From contig NZ_FNVA01000006.1 of assembly GCF_900108185.1 (NCBI RefSeq), positions 186,001-250,000 of the forward strand: a DNA stretch of 64,000 nucleotides. Reading direction: 5' to 3'. The notes below the pieces were generated by a model, which saw nothing but the letters and a program-made list of their open reading frames with translations, ran no database searches and had not been told where the DNA came from. Position 1 is the first letter of the stretch. Each line of letters starts with the position of its first letter. Positions 33,119-41,596 of this stretch are shown piece after piece. Both the position numbers and the translations under genes were made by a program. The stretch comes from Bryocella elongata (GTDB lineage Bacteria > Acidobacteriota > Terriglobia > Terriglobales > Acidobacteriaceae).

Positions 33119-34282
33119 CTAGAAGCTGACGCCGACTTTGAGGATGGTGAGTTTCGTGTTGGGCTTCAATCCACCCGGGTTCAGGGCCGTGTCGTAGCTT
33201 TGGTTGGTTCCCTCGATGAAGTGCTGCTCGGCCTTCGCATAGAGGTACTGGTTGAAGTCGTACCGGCCAGAGATCGCCCAGTCCTTGGAGTAGCGCGCTG
33301 GTCCCAGAGCCGCTTGATGATCTACAAGCTGGCTGTCATAAACGCCGGCCGTAAGTTTGTCTGTCACCTTGTAGCTGGCCATCGCATACCACGAATGGTC
33401 GTCCAGCCGGATTGGCTCGGCAGGAAGCCCAGTAAAGTTGATCGAACCGTTCACGGGCAGCCGGGAGAACTCTCCTGCGACCATCAGTTTGTCCTTCTCA
33501 TAGCGGCCGAAGAAGCTGGGAGTGTTGAGCGGCTTGATCACTTCTGTGCCCGACAGAGCACCACCACCGGCGGTCACTGCGGAGTTCCACTGGTTGTCCT
33601 TGCCATCGGATGCGCCGATCATCAGACCGCGCAGCGGCGTGATCCAGTGGAGCGCAGCACCGTAGGTCACACCACTTAGACCGTTCGGCAGGTTCAGGCC
33701 GGATTCTTTCTGGCTGACAAAGTAGCCGTCGTCGGCGCCGAGCACTCTCTCTCCGCCCCAACCGCGATACTCCAGCTTGCCGAATCCAGGCGCCAGCTTG
33801 ATCGTGCCATACGCGACACCACCATAGTGCGACAACAGAGAGTTACGGCTGGTGATGGGATACACGCTCTGGGGCAGCAAGGACCACAGGTAGGAAGGAT
33901 CGATATCCTGCGTCTCATTGAAGAGGCCGGAGGGCGTCTTTACCTTGCCAAAGCGCACGCCGAAGCGGTCGTCGGCCTTGTAGTCGGCCATGGCGTAATC
34001 GAGCGTGATGGCGTTGCCAAAGTTGCCCAGCAGGAAGTAACGACCCTGAATCGCGACCCGCAGCTTCGGGGTCGGCTGCGCGCTGATGTTGAGAACGGCT
34101 TCCGTCCACGCCGGGCTGCCATCGCTCGAGCTGGTCGTAAAGATGTTGTTGTTCGTGGTGTACAGGAAGCCTTCAGTCGCATACCCGTGGAACTGAATGT
34201 TGAGGTCGTCAAGGCTCTGAGCTCTGACAGCGGTAGTGGCAGCTGCGATCAGAGCGAGCGTGGCTACTAGGATTCGTTTCAT
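33119..34282 (-). CDS. outer membrane porin-like beta-barrel protein
   Basis: 387 residues with a signal peptide ending near AVRAQ. The mature part is made of alternating amphipathic strands (IQFHGYATEGFLYTTNN, then YAMASYKVTDKLTAGVY and AISGRYDFNQYLYAKAEQ) and ends in KVGVSF with a C-terminal Phe, as expected for an outer-membrane barrel. The pore specificity is unknown. AAGGAGAAACC precedes the ATG. It is first in the unit with the PstS-like gene. Confidence 0.8.
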   Translation of the reverse strand: MKRILVATLALIAAATTAVRAQSLDDLNIQFHGYATEGFLYTTNNNIFTTSSSDGSPAWTEAVLNISAQPTPKLRVAIQGRYFLLGNFGNAITLDYAMADYKADDRFGVRFGKVKTPSGLFNETQDIDPSYLWSLLPQSVYPITSRNSLLSHYGGVAYGTIKLAPGFGKLEYRGWGGERVLGADDGYFVSQKESGLNLPNGLSGVTYGAALHWITPLRGLMIGASDGKDNQWNSAVTAGGGALSGTEVIKPLNTPSFFGRYEKDKLMVAGEFSRLPVNGSINFTGLPAEPIRLDDHSWYAMASYKVTDKLTAGVYDSQLVDHQAALGPARYSKDWAISGRYDFNQYLYAKAEQHFIEGTNQSYDTALNPGGLKPNTKLTILKVGVSF

Positions 34283-34826
34283 GGTTTCTCCTTGAAAGGT
34301 GTGGCGACTGTTCCTGGAAGAATCGCGCTGCAGTCTTTACTGCATGCACGCCTCCCAGGTGGAGGGCATCTGCTTGCTTCCGTCTCCGCCCTCCAGGGAG
34401 CAGACCGGAGATTTCGTCCGACTTCGGCACGGGACCGAGAGGCATGTGCGCTGGATCAGCGCACAGAAACCTTCGGGAGCTCTGCATCGTGGTGCCTGAT
34501 CGCTGGCTGTTCCGAGATGAAAGGGAGAGTTTCCGGAGCGGCGAGAGCACGAAGCCTCGTTGTACCGGTGTTCCGTTTTCACTCGTTGCTCGAGCCCTAT
34601 CGGTTCTGCAGGACAGCGGGCTCGGGAATGCATTGGAATCGGACATACCCTTGGACCTTTGGGTCAATCCGCGCAAGTTGGCTCACGTTTCTCTCTCCAG
34701 CGCCGATAGGCATGACACAGAAGGCTCTGGCCATACGGAGATCGTCCCAACGAAGGCCCGCGCCTTTGCACACGTCACAGAGCTCGGCGACGTCCGAAAA
34801 TCCTCAGGCTTTCATTCAGGTGAACG
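34283..34826. promoter_or_regulatory. divergent region between porin and chemoreceptor
   Basis: 544 bp without a convincing gene. It contains a large stem (CTCCCAGGTGGAGGGC at 34352-34367 with GCCCTCCAGGGAG at 34388-34400) in the porin leader and a CGAGCCC/GGGCTCG stem near 34590-34625. Promoters for both directions must lie here. Overlapping ORFs of up to 190 codons look like frame noise. Confidence 0.4.
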
Positions 34827-36260
34827 ATGAATCATTTAGGAATTCGCGGCAAACTGCTGCTTAGTGTTGGCGCCTTGGCGACCGGATATCTTCTGTTCTT
34901 CGCTCTGGTGCAATGGACCTCCAGCACCACCGAGACGCATCTCTCGACCGTCTCCTCCTCCATCTATCCAGCGGCCCTGGCGCTGAACCACGCGCAGACC
35001 GACTTCCAGGGAGTGAAGAAGGACTATAAGGACGCCGTTCTTCTCCAGGACAAGGCCGCATTGGAGACAGCCGACAAGGATGCCGCGACCGTGGTCGAGC
35101 AGCTCTCTACGGCCAGCGAAAAGATCGCCTTCGATCCCGCTCTGCATCAACAGGTCGAAGCTGCGCTCGAAAGCTTCAAGGGCCTGCACGAGCGCTCGAA
35201 GACCGCCTACACCGTGATGGTGACGACTCCGGATGCGATGACGGCAGAGACGCAATCCACCCTCGCCTCCCTGACCGACGACAACAAGAAAATGGAGCAG
35301 AGCCTCGTTGATCTGAGTGACAGCATCGGCAACAAGGCATTCAACTCTGAGTTTGCGGCGGTTGCATCGTCGAACTCACGTCAACGCTTCTTGGCATTCG
35401 CATTGTTTCTGGTCGCAGCTGGGTTTGGCGCTCTGGTCGTGCTGATGATGGAAAAGCAGGTGTCCTCTCCTCTTCGCGATCTGGCCGACAGGCTGGCCGA
35501 TGGCGCGAAACAGGTAGCTCAGTCGGCGGCGCAGGTCTCTGGATCGGGCATGACCCTGGCCCAGGGAGCGTCGACGCAGGCAGCCTCACTCGAAGAGACC
35601 AGCGCATCGTCACAGCAGATCAGCGCTATGGCTGAACGAAGCGCCGCCGATTGCCACTCCACAGCAGAACTTGTTACCGCATCCCAGGACAAGTTCACCG
35701 ACGTGAACAAGTCTCTGGCCCAACTCGTCGGCGCCATGGACGAAATTCGGGTTTCAAGCGACAAAGTCTCCAAGATCATCAAGGTCATCGACGAGATCGC
35801 ATTCAAGACCAATATCCTCGCTCTCAATGCCGCGGTCGAAGCGGCCCGCGCGGGAGAGGCGGGCGCCGGCTTCGCCGTCGTCGCCGAAGAGGTTCGCAAC
35901 CTCGCAGGCAAATGCGCTGAGGCCGCCAACGATTCGTCCGCCATTGTGGCCGAGTCTCTTCAGCGCTCCAACGAAGGCAAGACCCGCCTCGACGGTGTAT
36001 CCGTGTCGATCCAGGCCGTCACTGCCGAGTCGGTCAAGGTCAAGTCTCTCGTCGATCAGATCAATGTAGCCAGCGTCGAGCAGACTCGTGGCATCACTCA
36101 GATCGCCCGCTCGATCGTGCAGATGGAGCGTGTGACGCAAGCCTCGGCATCGACCGCGGAGGAAAGTGCCGCCGCGGCCGAGCAGTTGACCGCGCAATCC
36201 AACGTACTCAACGAAATTGTCAGCAGCCTGGTCCTGGTCATCGGTGGCAAGGCCGCCTGA
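34827..36260 (+). CDS. methyl-accepting chemotaxis protein
   Basis: 477 residues. A membrane helix near residues 10-30, a periplasmic four-helix-type sensor domain (about 30-185), a second helix near 188-210, then the cytoplasmic signalling domain with the conserved hairpin tip [20 protein letters not shown] near residue 330. A HAMP domain is not obvious. A Glu/Gln-rich region [15 protein letters not shown] may hold methylation sites. No chemotaxis kinase genes are in the window. Divergence from the porin/PstS-like pair suggests the sensor monitors the same nutrient. Confidence 0.93.
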   Translation: MNHLGIRGKLLLSVGALATGYLLFFALVQWTSSTTETHLSTVSSSIYPAALALNHAQTDFQGVKKDYKDAVLLQDKAALETADKDAATVVEQLSTASEKIAFDPALHQQVEAALESFKGLHERSKTAYTVMVTTPDAMTAETQSTLASLTDDNKKMEQSLVDLSDSIGNKAFNSEFAAVASSNSRQRFLAFALFLVAAGFGALVVLMMEKQVSSPLRDLADRLADGAKQVAQSAAQVSGSGMTLAQGASTQAASLEETSASSQQISAMAERSAADCHSTAELVTASQDKFTDVNKSLAQLVGAMDEIRVSSDKVSKIIKVIDEIAFKTNILALNAAVEAARAGEAGAGFAVVAEEVRNLAGKCAEAANDSSAIVAESLQRSNEGKTRLDGVSVSIQAVTAESVKVKSLVDQINVASVEQTRGITQIARSIVQMERVTQASASTAEESAAAAEQLTAQSNVLNEIVSSLVLVIGGKAA

Positions 36261-36333
36261 GAACAGGCGACCGATCCTGCGAATCATCGCCTGGAAGGAC
36301 AGGTCGTGAGCGACGACGCAGTGATGCTCCACC

Positions 36334-36361
36334 AATCGGCGCCCCGCAAGGGGCGCCGATT
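36334..36361 (+). terminator. terminator hairpin of the chemoreceptor gene
   Basis: AATCGGCGCCCC (36334-36345) pairs perfectly with 36350-36361 around GCAA and is followed by GATTTCTGT. It lies 74 bp after the stop codon. Confidence 0.75.
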
Positions 36362-36731
36362 GATTTCTGTCGGAAATATGCGGAGCGCCCTGCCCACTGC
36401 CGTCCCGTTCGAAAGATCCCAAAGCACATGGCATGGACGCCGTCGAGCACTCGCTGCTCACCCTCGTCCAGTGGCGGTGCGATCTGCTTGCTCCCTCATC
36501 CGTACGCGCGATTGCGCCACGTCGCCAGGTGCCATCGGTCGGGATATTCTCCTGTACTGACCGTCCGAATTGGAGCAAGTCTCCGGTCCTCGCTTGACGG
36601 CGCACCCGCGTCCCGATTCGGAGACGTCGTCACCACCCACGGTGCACCAATCTCGTCCACCGCCCGTTAACAGCTATCTGGCTGCCGATAGATCTTTCGC
36701 ACGCTCGATTCCTTCGAGTGGGAGGTGTGGC
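36362..36731. other. intergenic stretch, no gene recognised
   Basis: Several overlapping frames exist, none with a ribosome site and family likeness together. The last bases hold GGGAGGTG (36720-36727), the ribosome site of the small gene that follows. Confidence 0.4.
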
Positions 36732-36902
36732 ATGTTTGAAGGTCGTTGGTTCTCTCTGTCCCTGTATCTCGCGGCAGACCGTCGCATTGATGCGGTCGAG
36801 TACTCGCTGCTCGGCGTGAGCCTGGTGGGCGCGGTTGTGGCCACGCTGCACGTCTGTGGCATCGGTGCACCGCAGTTACTGGCCCTGCTTTTCGCGCGCT
36901 AG
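36732..36902 (+). CDS. small single-helix protein resembling a degenerate Flp pilin
   Basis: 56 residues. DRRIDAVEYSLLGVSLVGAV resembles the processing region and hydrophobic helix of the two Flp-type pilins nearby (QDLVEYALVAG and QDLIEYALLAG), including the Glu-Tyr pair. The Gly five residues before Glu, needed for prepilin cleavage, is replaced by Arg. An excellent GGGAGGTG ribosome site precedes ATG 36732, so it is probably translated. It could be a minor pilin, a membrane anchor or a decayed copy. Confidence 0.5.
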   Translation: MFEGRWFSLSLYLAADRRIDAVEYSLLGVSLVGAVVATLHVCGIGAPQLLALLFAR

Positions 36903-37162
36903 ATTGCGGGCGCGCGCGTCGCTCCATCGAAGTTGGCATAGTTCCGTGCTCCGCTGGCTACAATGGAATAGGCAGACGTACGATACGTTACGTCGCGACA
37001 CTCCCTTGCGCCCCCGGACAAATTCAGAGCTCCGGAGCTATCTCCCCTAGTTCGAAGACTTTGCGCAAAAGGGGGGGAGGGGTACCCATGCCGCGGGCAC
37101 TTTGATATCACCTCCAGAAGTGTCACCCTCCGATCCTTCGGGGCATGACCATTCGTCCCCTG

Positions 37163-37178
37163 TGGCCCGTAGGTGGCA
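37163..37178 (+). promoter_or_regulatory. possible sigma-54 (-24/-12) promoter of the pilin gene
   Basis: TGGCCCGTAGGTGGCA has the GG and GC pairs 10 bases apart and one or two mismatches to the sigma-54 consensus. It lies about 100 bases before the pilin start at 37281. The surrounding gap (36903-37280) also holds a G-run at 37071-37082 and no gene. Confidence 0.3.
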
Positions 37179-37280
37179 TATCCTCGCTGTCACCATTGGG
37201 CTAATCTCGGTTGAAATCGCTGCAACCCCTGGCCGATAGTGGGGGGAGAAGCCAAACTAGGCTCGGAGATGGGGGAGACG

Positions 37281-37466
37281 ATGATGCTTTGGGCCGCACC
37301 ACTGCTGTTCCGCTTCTTGGTAGAGGAGAACGGTCAGGATCTCGTGGAGTATGCGCTCGTCGCAGGCTGCATTGGACTTGCCGCAATTGCCTCTCTCAAG
37401 ATCCTTACGAACGGCATCAGCAACGTCTTCTCGGGCGTTGGTTCCACATTGACTTCTGCCACCTAA
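37281..37466 (+). CDS. Flp family type IVb pilin
   Basis: 61 residues. NGQDLVEYALVAG contains the Gly-X4-Glu-Tyr prepilin peptidase site of Flp pilins, followed by a hydrophobic helix and the polar tail SGVGSTLTSAT. It would be assembled by a Tad secretion system, which is not in this window. GGGGGAG at 37271-37277 favours the start at 37281 over 37239 or 37269. It is 42 bp before the transporter gene. Confidence 0.87.
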   Translation: MMLWAAPLLFRFLVEENGQDLVEYALVAGCIGLAAIASLKILTNGISNVFSGVGSTLTSAT

Positions 37467-37508
37467 GACACGGCTGGATCGCTCCTTGCGAGCATCCAAC
37501 GCGAGAGA

Positions 37509-38774
37509 ATGCCTCTCGTGCACGCCGTTCTGCTTGCTATCGTTGCGTTGAGCCTCCTGCTCATGCTCTGGCGTCCTCGTGACTGGCCGGAGGCATGGTG
37601 GGTCTGCGGCGGAGCTCTGTCGCTGGTCGTCCTGCGTCTTGTGCCGGTCCGCTCTGCTGGTCATGCGGTCGCGGAAGGCACCGACGTCTATCTCTTCCTC
37701 ACCGGAATGATGCTGCTCTCCGGCCTGGCTCGCGAGCAGGGTGTCTTTGACTGGGTCGCTTCCGTAGCGGTGCGTCGTGCCCGGGGAAGCTCGGCGAGCC
37801 TCTTCCTGCTGCTCTATGTCGCCGGCACGATTGTCACCATCTGCATGTCGAACGACGCCACTGCAGTCGTGCTGACTCCCGCCGTGCTGGCCGCCGCACG
37901 CAGAGCAAAGGCCCAGCCCTTGCCGCTCCTCTTCGTCTGCGCCATGATCGCAAACGCCGCCTCGTTCGTGCTTCCTATATCGAACCCGGCCAACCTGGTC
38001 GTCTTCCGCGGCGCCATGCCCTCACTGAGCCGCTGGCTCGCCGCGTTTGCAGTTCCTTCGCTGCTTTCAATCCTGGCTACCTACCTGGTGCTGCGGTGGT
38101 ACTTCCGCAAGGACCTGCAGCAGCCCATCGAGCCAGAGCGCGAAGCGCATCAGTTGACCGCAACCGGAAAGATCGTGACGGCTGGGCTCGGAGTGGTCGT
38201 GCTTGTGCTGCTCGCGGCCTCCGCGTTCAGGATCGATCTCGGCCTGCCCACGTGCGTCGCGGCAATCGTCGTGGCTCTCGTCGTGTCCGCGCGCGCCCGG
38301 CAGAACCCCGTCCTTCTCCTGCGAGAGGTGAGCTGGACAACCCTGCTACTGGTCGCCGGGCTATTCGTGATGGTGCAGGCCGTCGAGTCCATCGGTGCGC
38401 TGCAGCTGACGGGCCGATGGCTTGCATGGTGTGCGCATCTGGCCCCTGCAACCGGAGCGGCGGTGGTTGGCTTCGCGGTCGGCGTTGGCAACAACCTGCT
38501 GAACAATCTCCCGCTGGGATTGCTCGCCGGCGCCACGGTCGCTGCGACTCATACGCACGGGCTGCTGGCGAACGCAGTACTGATCGGTGTGGACCTGGGC
38601 CCGAATCTATCCGTGACGGGGTCGCTCGCGACGATCCTCTGGCTGCTGGCGCTCCGTCGCGAAAAGCTCAACGTCAGCGCGTGGGACTTCTTCAAGGTCG
38701 GCGCTCTCGCCATGCCGGTGGCGCTGGCTGCTGCTCTCGGCGGGCTGGTTGCGATGAACGCCATAGGACATTGA
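37509..38774 (+). CDS. ArsB/NhaD-type anion or sodium transporter
   Basis: 421 residues, about eleven membrane helices. The ICMSNDATAVVLTPAV segment, PISNPANLVVF and VGVGNNLLNNLPLGLLAG are the two conserved half-repeat motifs of the ArsB/NhaD superfamily. The repeat NPAN and NNLPLG match arsenite effluxers, but no arsenic regulator or reductase gene is adjacent, so the ion is not certain. Start ATG 37509 is preceded by GAGAGA. Confidence 0.88.
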   Translation: MPLVHAVLLAIVALSLLLMLWRPRDWPEAWWVCGGALSLVVLRLVPVRSAGHAVAEGTDVYLFLTGMMLLSGLAREQGVFDWVASVAVRRARGSSASLFLLLYVAGTIVTICMSNDATAVVLTPAVLAAARRAKAQPLPLLFVCAMIANAASFVLPISNPANLVVFRGAMPSLSRWLAAFAVPSLLSILATYLVLRWYFRKDLQQPIEPEREAHQLTATGKIVTAGLGVVVLVLLAASAFRIDLGLPTCVAAIVVALVVSARARQNPVLLLREVSWTTLLLVAGLFVMVQAVESIGALQLTGRWLAWCAHLAPATGAAVVGFAVGVGNNLLNNLPLGLLAGATVAATHTHGLLANAVLIGVDLGPNLSVTGSLATILWLLALRREKLNVSAWDFFKVGALAMPVALAAALGGLVAMNAIGH

Positions 38775-38827
38775 CCGCGGGAGAATCTCGTCTCTCGAAT
38801 TGCGGAATTCGCCGCTACACTCTTCGC

Positions 38828-39493
38828 ATGCGCAGATTTTCAGCGAAGGAGACGGAGTGGCTCCTCGAACTCGATGGCATTGAGCTGGCGAACTTCTGGC
38901 CGCGCGCCTTTGCCTTCGTCATCGATTGGATGATCGTCGGTATCCTGCTGAGCACCGTCGCAACGGCAGGGTTTGCGACGTGGCTGGGCATCCGCCACCT
39001 CCAGGGCAAGCCGACGCCTGACTTCATGCAGATGGCCACGGAGAGCTCTGGAAAGCTTCACACCACGGTCGAGAAGGCCGACGCGAAGCAAGGCTTCCAC
39101 TTCAACATTGGCCCAGGCAAGTCGCCGAACGGCGAGGAGGCCCATGGGCCGCTCGAACAGGCGCTGGAGGTCGTGAACGACATCGTCGTGCCAGTGCTGT
39201 ACTTCGGCGTGCTGCTATGGAAGGGACATGGGCGCACCCCCGGCAAACGGCTGATGAATATCCGCGTGATGTCCATCGCGCATCGGCACCTGAGCTTCTG
39301 GCACTCGGTGGAGCGAGCACTGGGCTACGGCGCGGCTGCTCTCGAAGGTGGCTTCGGCTTCGTGCAGTTCTTCCTCCACCCATACCGCCGCTGTGCGCAG
39401 GACCGGCTCGCCGAGACCATCGTCGTCACCGAGCGGAGTTATCAGGACCTTCAGCATCGCCTGTCGCATCCGCTGATTCCGGATGAAAAGTGA
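38828..39493 (+). CDS. RDD family membrane protein
   Basis: 221 residues. PRAFAFVIDWMIVG is the RDD signature (with Ala/Asp variation), and RTPGKRLMNIRV follows the second helix as in other members. Function is unknown. A polar insertion of about 70 residues lies between the helices, which is long for the family. The frame continues upstream inside the transporter gene, but ATG 38828 gives the expected N-terminus. Confidence 0.85.
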   Translation: MRRFSAKETEWLLELDGIELANFWPRAFAFVIDWMIVGILLSTVATAGFATWLGIRHLQGKPTPDFMQMATESSGKLHTTVEKADAKQGFHFNIGPGKSPNGEEAHGPLEQALEVVNDIVVPVLYFGVLLWKGHGRTPGKRLMNIRVMSIAHRHLSFWHSVERALGYGAAALEGGFGFVQFFLHPYRRCAQDRLAETIVVTERSYQDLQHRLSHPLIPDEK

Positions 39494-40536
39494 AAGTGGT
39501 TAAAGCCGAAGGCGCCAAAGACTTTCGTCTCTGGCGCCCTCTCGTTGACCGCTGGACAGTGATGTCCGAGATCCGGTTCGTTGGCAGCTCCCGTGATGTC
39601 GTGCGAGTTGGACTTGCGTCCTTCGCTCGGCTCATGGGCGCTCCGCTGATTCACACGGCCTGGTGCGCGCCAGGGAGGTGAATCGTGCAGCCTGCCTGCT
39701 CCGGGCGTCGGGCTGGACTTGCGTCCGCCTTCGTCTCCTCGGCTTGCACACTGCTGGAGCCTTTGCTCGCTGTTCCGCAGTCCTCGCGGCTTGCGCTTTG
39801 AGTCTGCGGCCATAGGACCTGCGTTCTGCTTCGAGCTCCGTCGTCCGGCTTGCGCCTCGCTCCTTCGCTCTCCGCTGCGTGCCTTCGATTCTTGATCGCC
39901 GGACTTTCACCCTGCGCTCTCGTCTCTCCGTCCGCCCCGCTCGCTCTCCGTCGGCTCGGGTTCAGCTTTCGCCTTGCCGTCGCTTTGACCTCAAGCGTTC
40001 CCCTGGCTTCCCGCGTGTCCTGGCCCGACGGCCACTTCCCGCGTTCCGCTGCAACGATGTCCTTCGTGCTCCCGTCGCCTGCGACCGTCGCCGCCTGCTT
40101 CGGGCTCCTCGGGCTGTCCGCTGGCCTCGTTGCTCCGGCTTTCGCCTTCGCTCCCCAGCTGCGCTTCGAACCTCTGGTCTTCCGGCTGCCTTCGCTCTCG
40201 CGTTAGCCTCCGTCGCTCTCGGAACCTACGCCCCCTGTGCTGGTGGTCTGATCGGAATCAGGCTCCCAGCACAAGAGGCGCGCCTTCGAACTAACCTGCG
40301 TTCATCGCCATTCGCTACGCAGCCGGACGTGCTCGAGAGGCCGCATAAAGCGCTTGCGCACCGTACGTTGCATCCCTGGCGATCCCGGCTGATTTCGCGT
40401 TCGGCTAACTGCCCGCTCATCAGTTGACGGAACATTACTCCTGCACTTGCCTGTGCGCACAATTGCAAAACTCGTCTCTTCTGTGGAAGGTCCACAGGCG
40501 ACTTAGTCTAGATTCACAAGTTGGCACTTTGCCTTG
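39494..40536. other. 1-kb pyrimidine-skewed stretch without a clear gene
   Basis: From about 39690 to 40210 the + strand is strongly enriched in C and T, with many CTTCGCTCT, TTCGCCTTC and GCTTGCGCC words; the minus strand reads GCGAAGGCG and GAGCGAAGG. Open frames on both strands translate into Arg/Ser/Ala-rich low-complexity sequence that I cannot relate to a family. A CTGTGGAAGGTCCACAG palindrome lies at about 40480-40497. It may be a non-coding RNA locus, decayed coding DNA or a composition-driven repeat. Confidence 0.5.
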
Positions 40537-41067
40537 TTACAGGGAGCCTTGCGCTTCGGCCTCCTGCAGCAAGGCGTGCAGATCGAGCGCGCGAGTAAAC
40601 ATCGTGAGTTCCCCGTTGGAGTCCTTCGGCCAATCGGCCTGTGGGCGATCCCAATAGAGCTCGATCCCGTTGTCGTCCGGGTCGCGCAGATAGAGTGCCT
40701 CTGAGACTCCGTGGTCGGCCGCGCCCTCCAGCTTGACGCCGTGGTCGATCAAGCGGCGCAGAGCGACGCCCAGCGAGGCTCGAGTTGGATAGAGCACGGC
40801 GAGGTGATAGAGGCCGGTCGATCCGGCGGCGGGAGGCTTGCCGCCGAGGCTCTCCCAGGTGTTGAGCCCGATGTGGTGATGGTAGCCACCGGCAGACAGA
40901 AAGGCAGCCTGCGTGCCGTAGCGCAGCGTCAGGTCAAAGCCGAGCACTTCCTGGTAGAAGGCGAGGGCGCGATCGAGATTCGAGACACGAAGATGAACGT
41001 GGCCGATCCGGACATCGGGAGGAAGCGTTGAGTTCGTCACGTAGATGGGATGTTTGGTGTGCTCCAT
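40537..41067 (-). CDS. VOC family (glyoxalase/extradiol dioxygenase-like) protein
   Basis: 176 residues. A vicinal-oxygen-chelate fold: IGHVHLRVSNLDRALAFYQEVLGF begins the first module, metal ligands are likely the His in GHVHL, the His in LYHLAVL and the Glu in DDNGIELYWDRP. It resembles CatE-type ring-cleavage dioxygenases, but the substrate is not known. ATG 41067 is chosen because the frame to 41460 overlaps the divergent pilin gene. Confidence 0.88.
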   Translation of the reverse strand: MEHTKHPIYVTNSTLPPDVRIGHVHLRVSNLDRALAFYQEVLGFDLTLRYGTQAAFLSAGGYHHHIGLNTWESLGGKPPAAGSTGLYHLAVLYPTRASLGVALRRLIDHGVKLEGAADHGVSEALYLRDPDDNGIELYWDRPQADWPKDSNGELTMFTRALDLHALLQEAEAQGSL

Positions 41068-41290
41068 GCGATCCGAGCGAGAGCGATGAACAGAAACGCT
41101 ACGTATGCCGATGTATCTCGATTGGGCGCTGTGGCATGCCCACGATGGAGTCGCTACAGCACGGTAGGAGCACGCCTCTGCCGCCGATGGGTCATTGTTG
41201 AAAGTGATATCAAAAGATACGGTGGTAATACGATCCATTTGCCGCACGGCGCGAATGGGGTTCGCAACGCCGGATCTAAGGACAAAGACA

Positions 41291-41473
41291 ATGATGGAGC
41301 ACAAGCACCTGCTACTTGCTGTACTTCGCGAAGATGACGGCCAGGACCTGATCGAGTACGCATTGCTGGCTGGTTTGATCGCCCTCGCGTCCATCGCCTC
41401 AATCAAGGTACTCGCCACCAAGATCGGCAACGCCTTCAGCAACGTCGGCAGCCAGCTCACCAGCGCAACTTAG
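41291..41473 (+). CDS. Flp family type IVb pilin
   Basis: 60 residues. DGQDLIEYALLAGLIALASI has the exact Gly-X4-Glu-Tyr cleavage motif, and the tail SNVGSQLTSAT is nearly the same as that of the pilin at 37281 (SGVGSTLTSAT), so the two are paralogues. AAGGA at 41278-41282 supports ATG 41291. A classic terminator follows, so the gene is monocistronic and probably highly expressed. Confidence 0.9.
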   Translation: MMEHKHLLLAVLREDDGQDLIEYALLAGLIALASIASIKVLATKIGNAFSNVGSQLTSAT

Positions 41474-41529
41474 CGCTCCCGCGGACAAGGTCCGCACCCA
41501 TCAGGATTGTGCACGCACGCACAAATCAC

Positions 41530-41559
41530 GGCTCGCGCTTCGGCGCGGGCCATTTTTTT
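41530..41559 (+). terminator. terminator of the second pilin gene
   Basis: A 9-bp stem with a TTCG tetraloop (41530-41551) followed by ATTTTTTT. It lies 57 bases after the pilin stop. In reverse it has no U-tract, so it serves the + strand. Confidence 0.93.
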
Positions 41560-41596
41560 GCTTCGAGAGACATGACTGACGAAGGGGAGAGGTGTT

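Noticed and set aside
34292..34864. 190-codon and overlapping frames before the chemoreceptor
   Set aside because: Several frames overlap each other and run through hairpins; none has a plausible protein sequence or ribosome site.
39451..40427. Frames of 92-182 codons on both strands in the skewed region
   Set aside because: Products are Arg/Ser/Ala-rich on either strand, as expected from biased composition, and no frame is favoured.
40515..40535. TTGGCACTTTGCCTTGTT as a sigma-54 promoter
   Set aside because: The GG has no GC 10 bases downstream, and no gene starts on that strand just after it.
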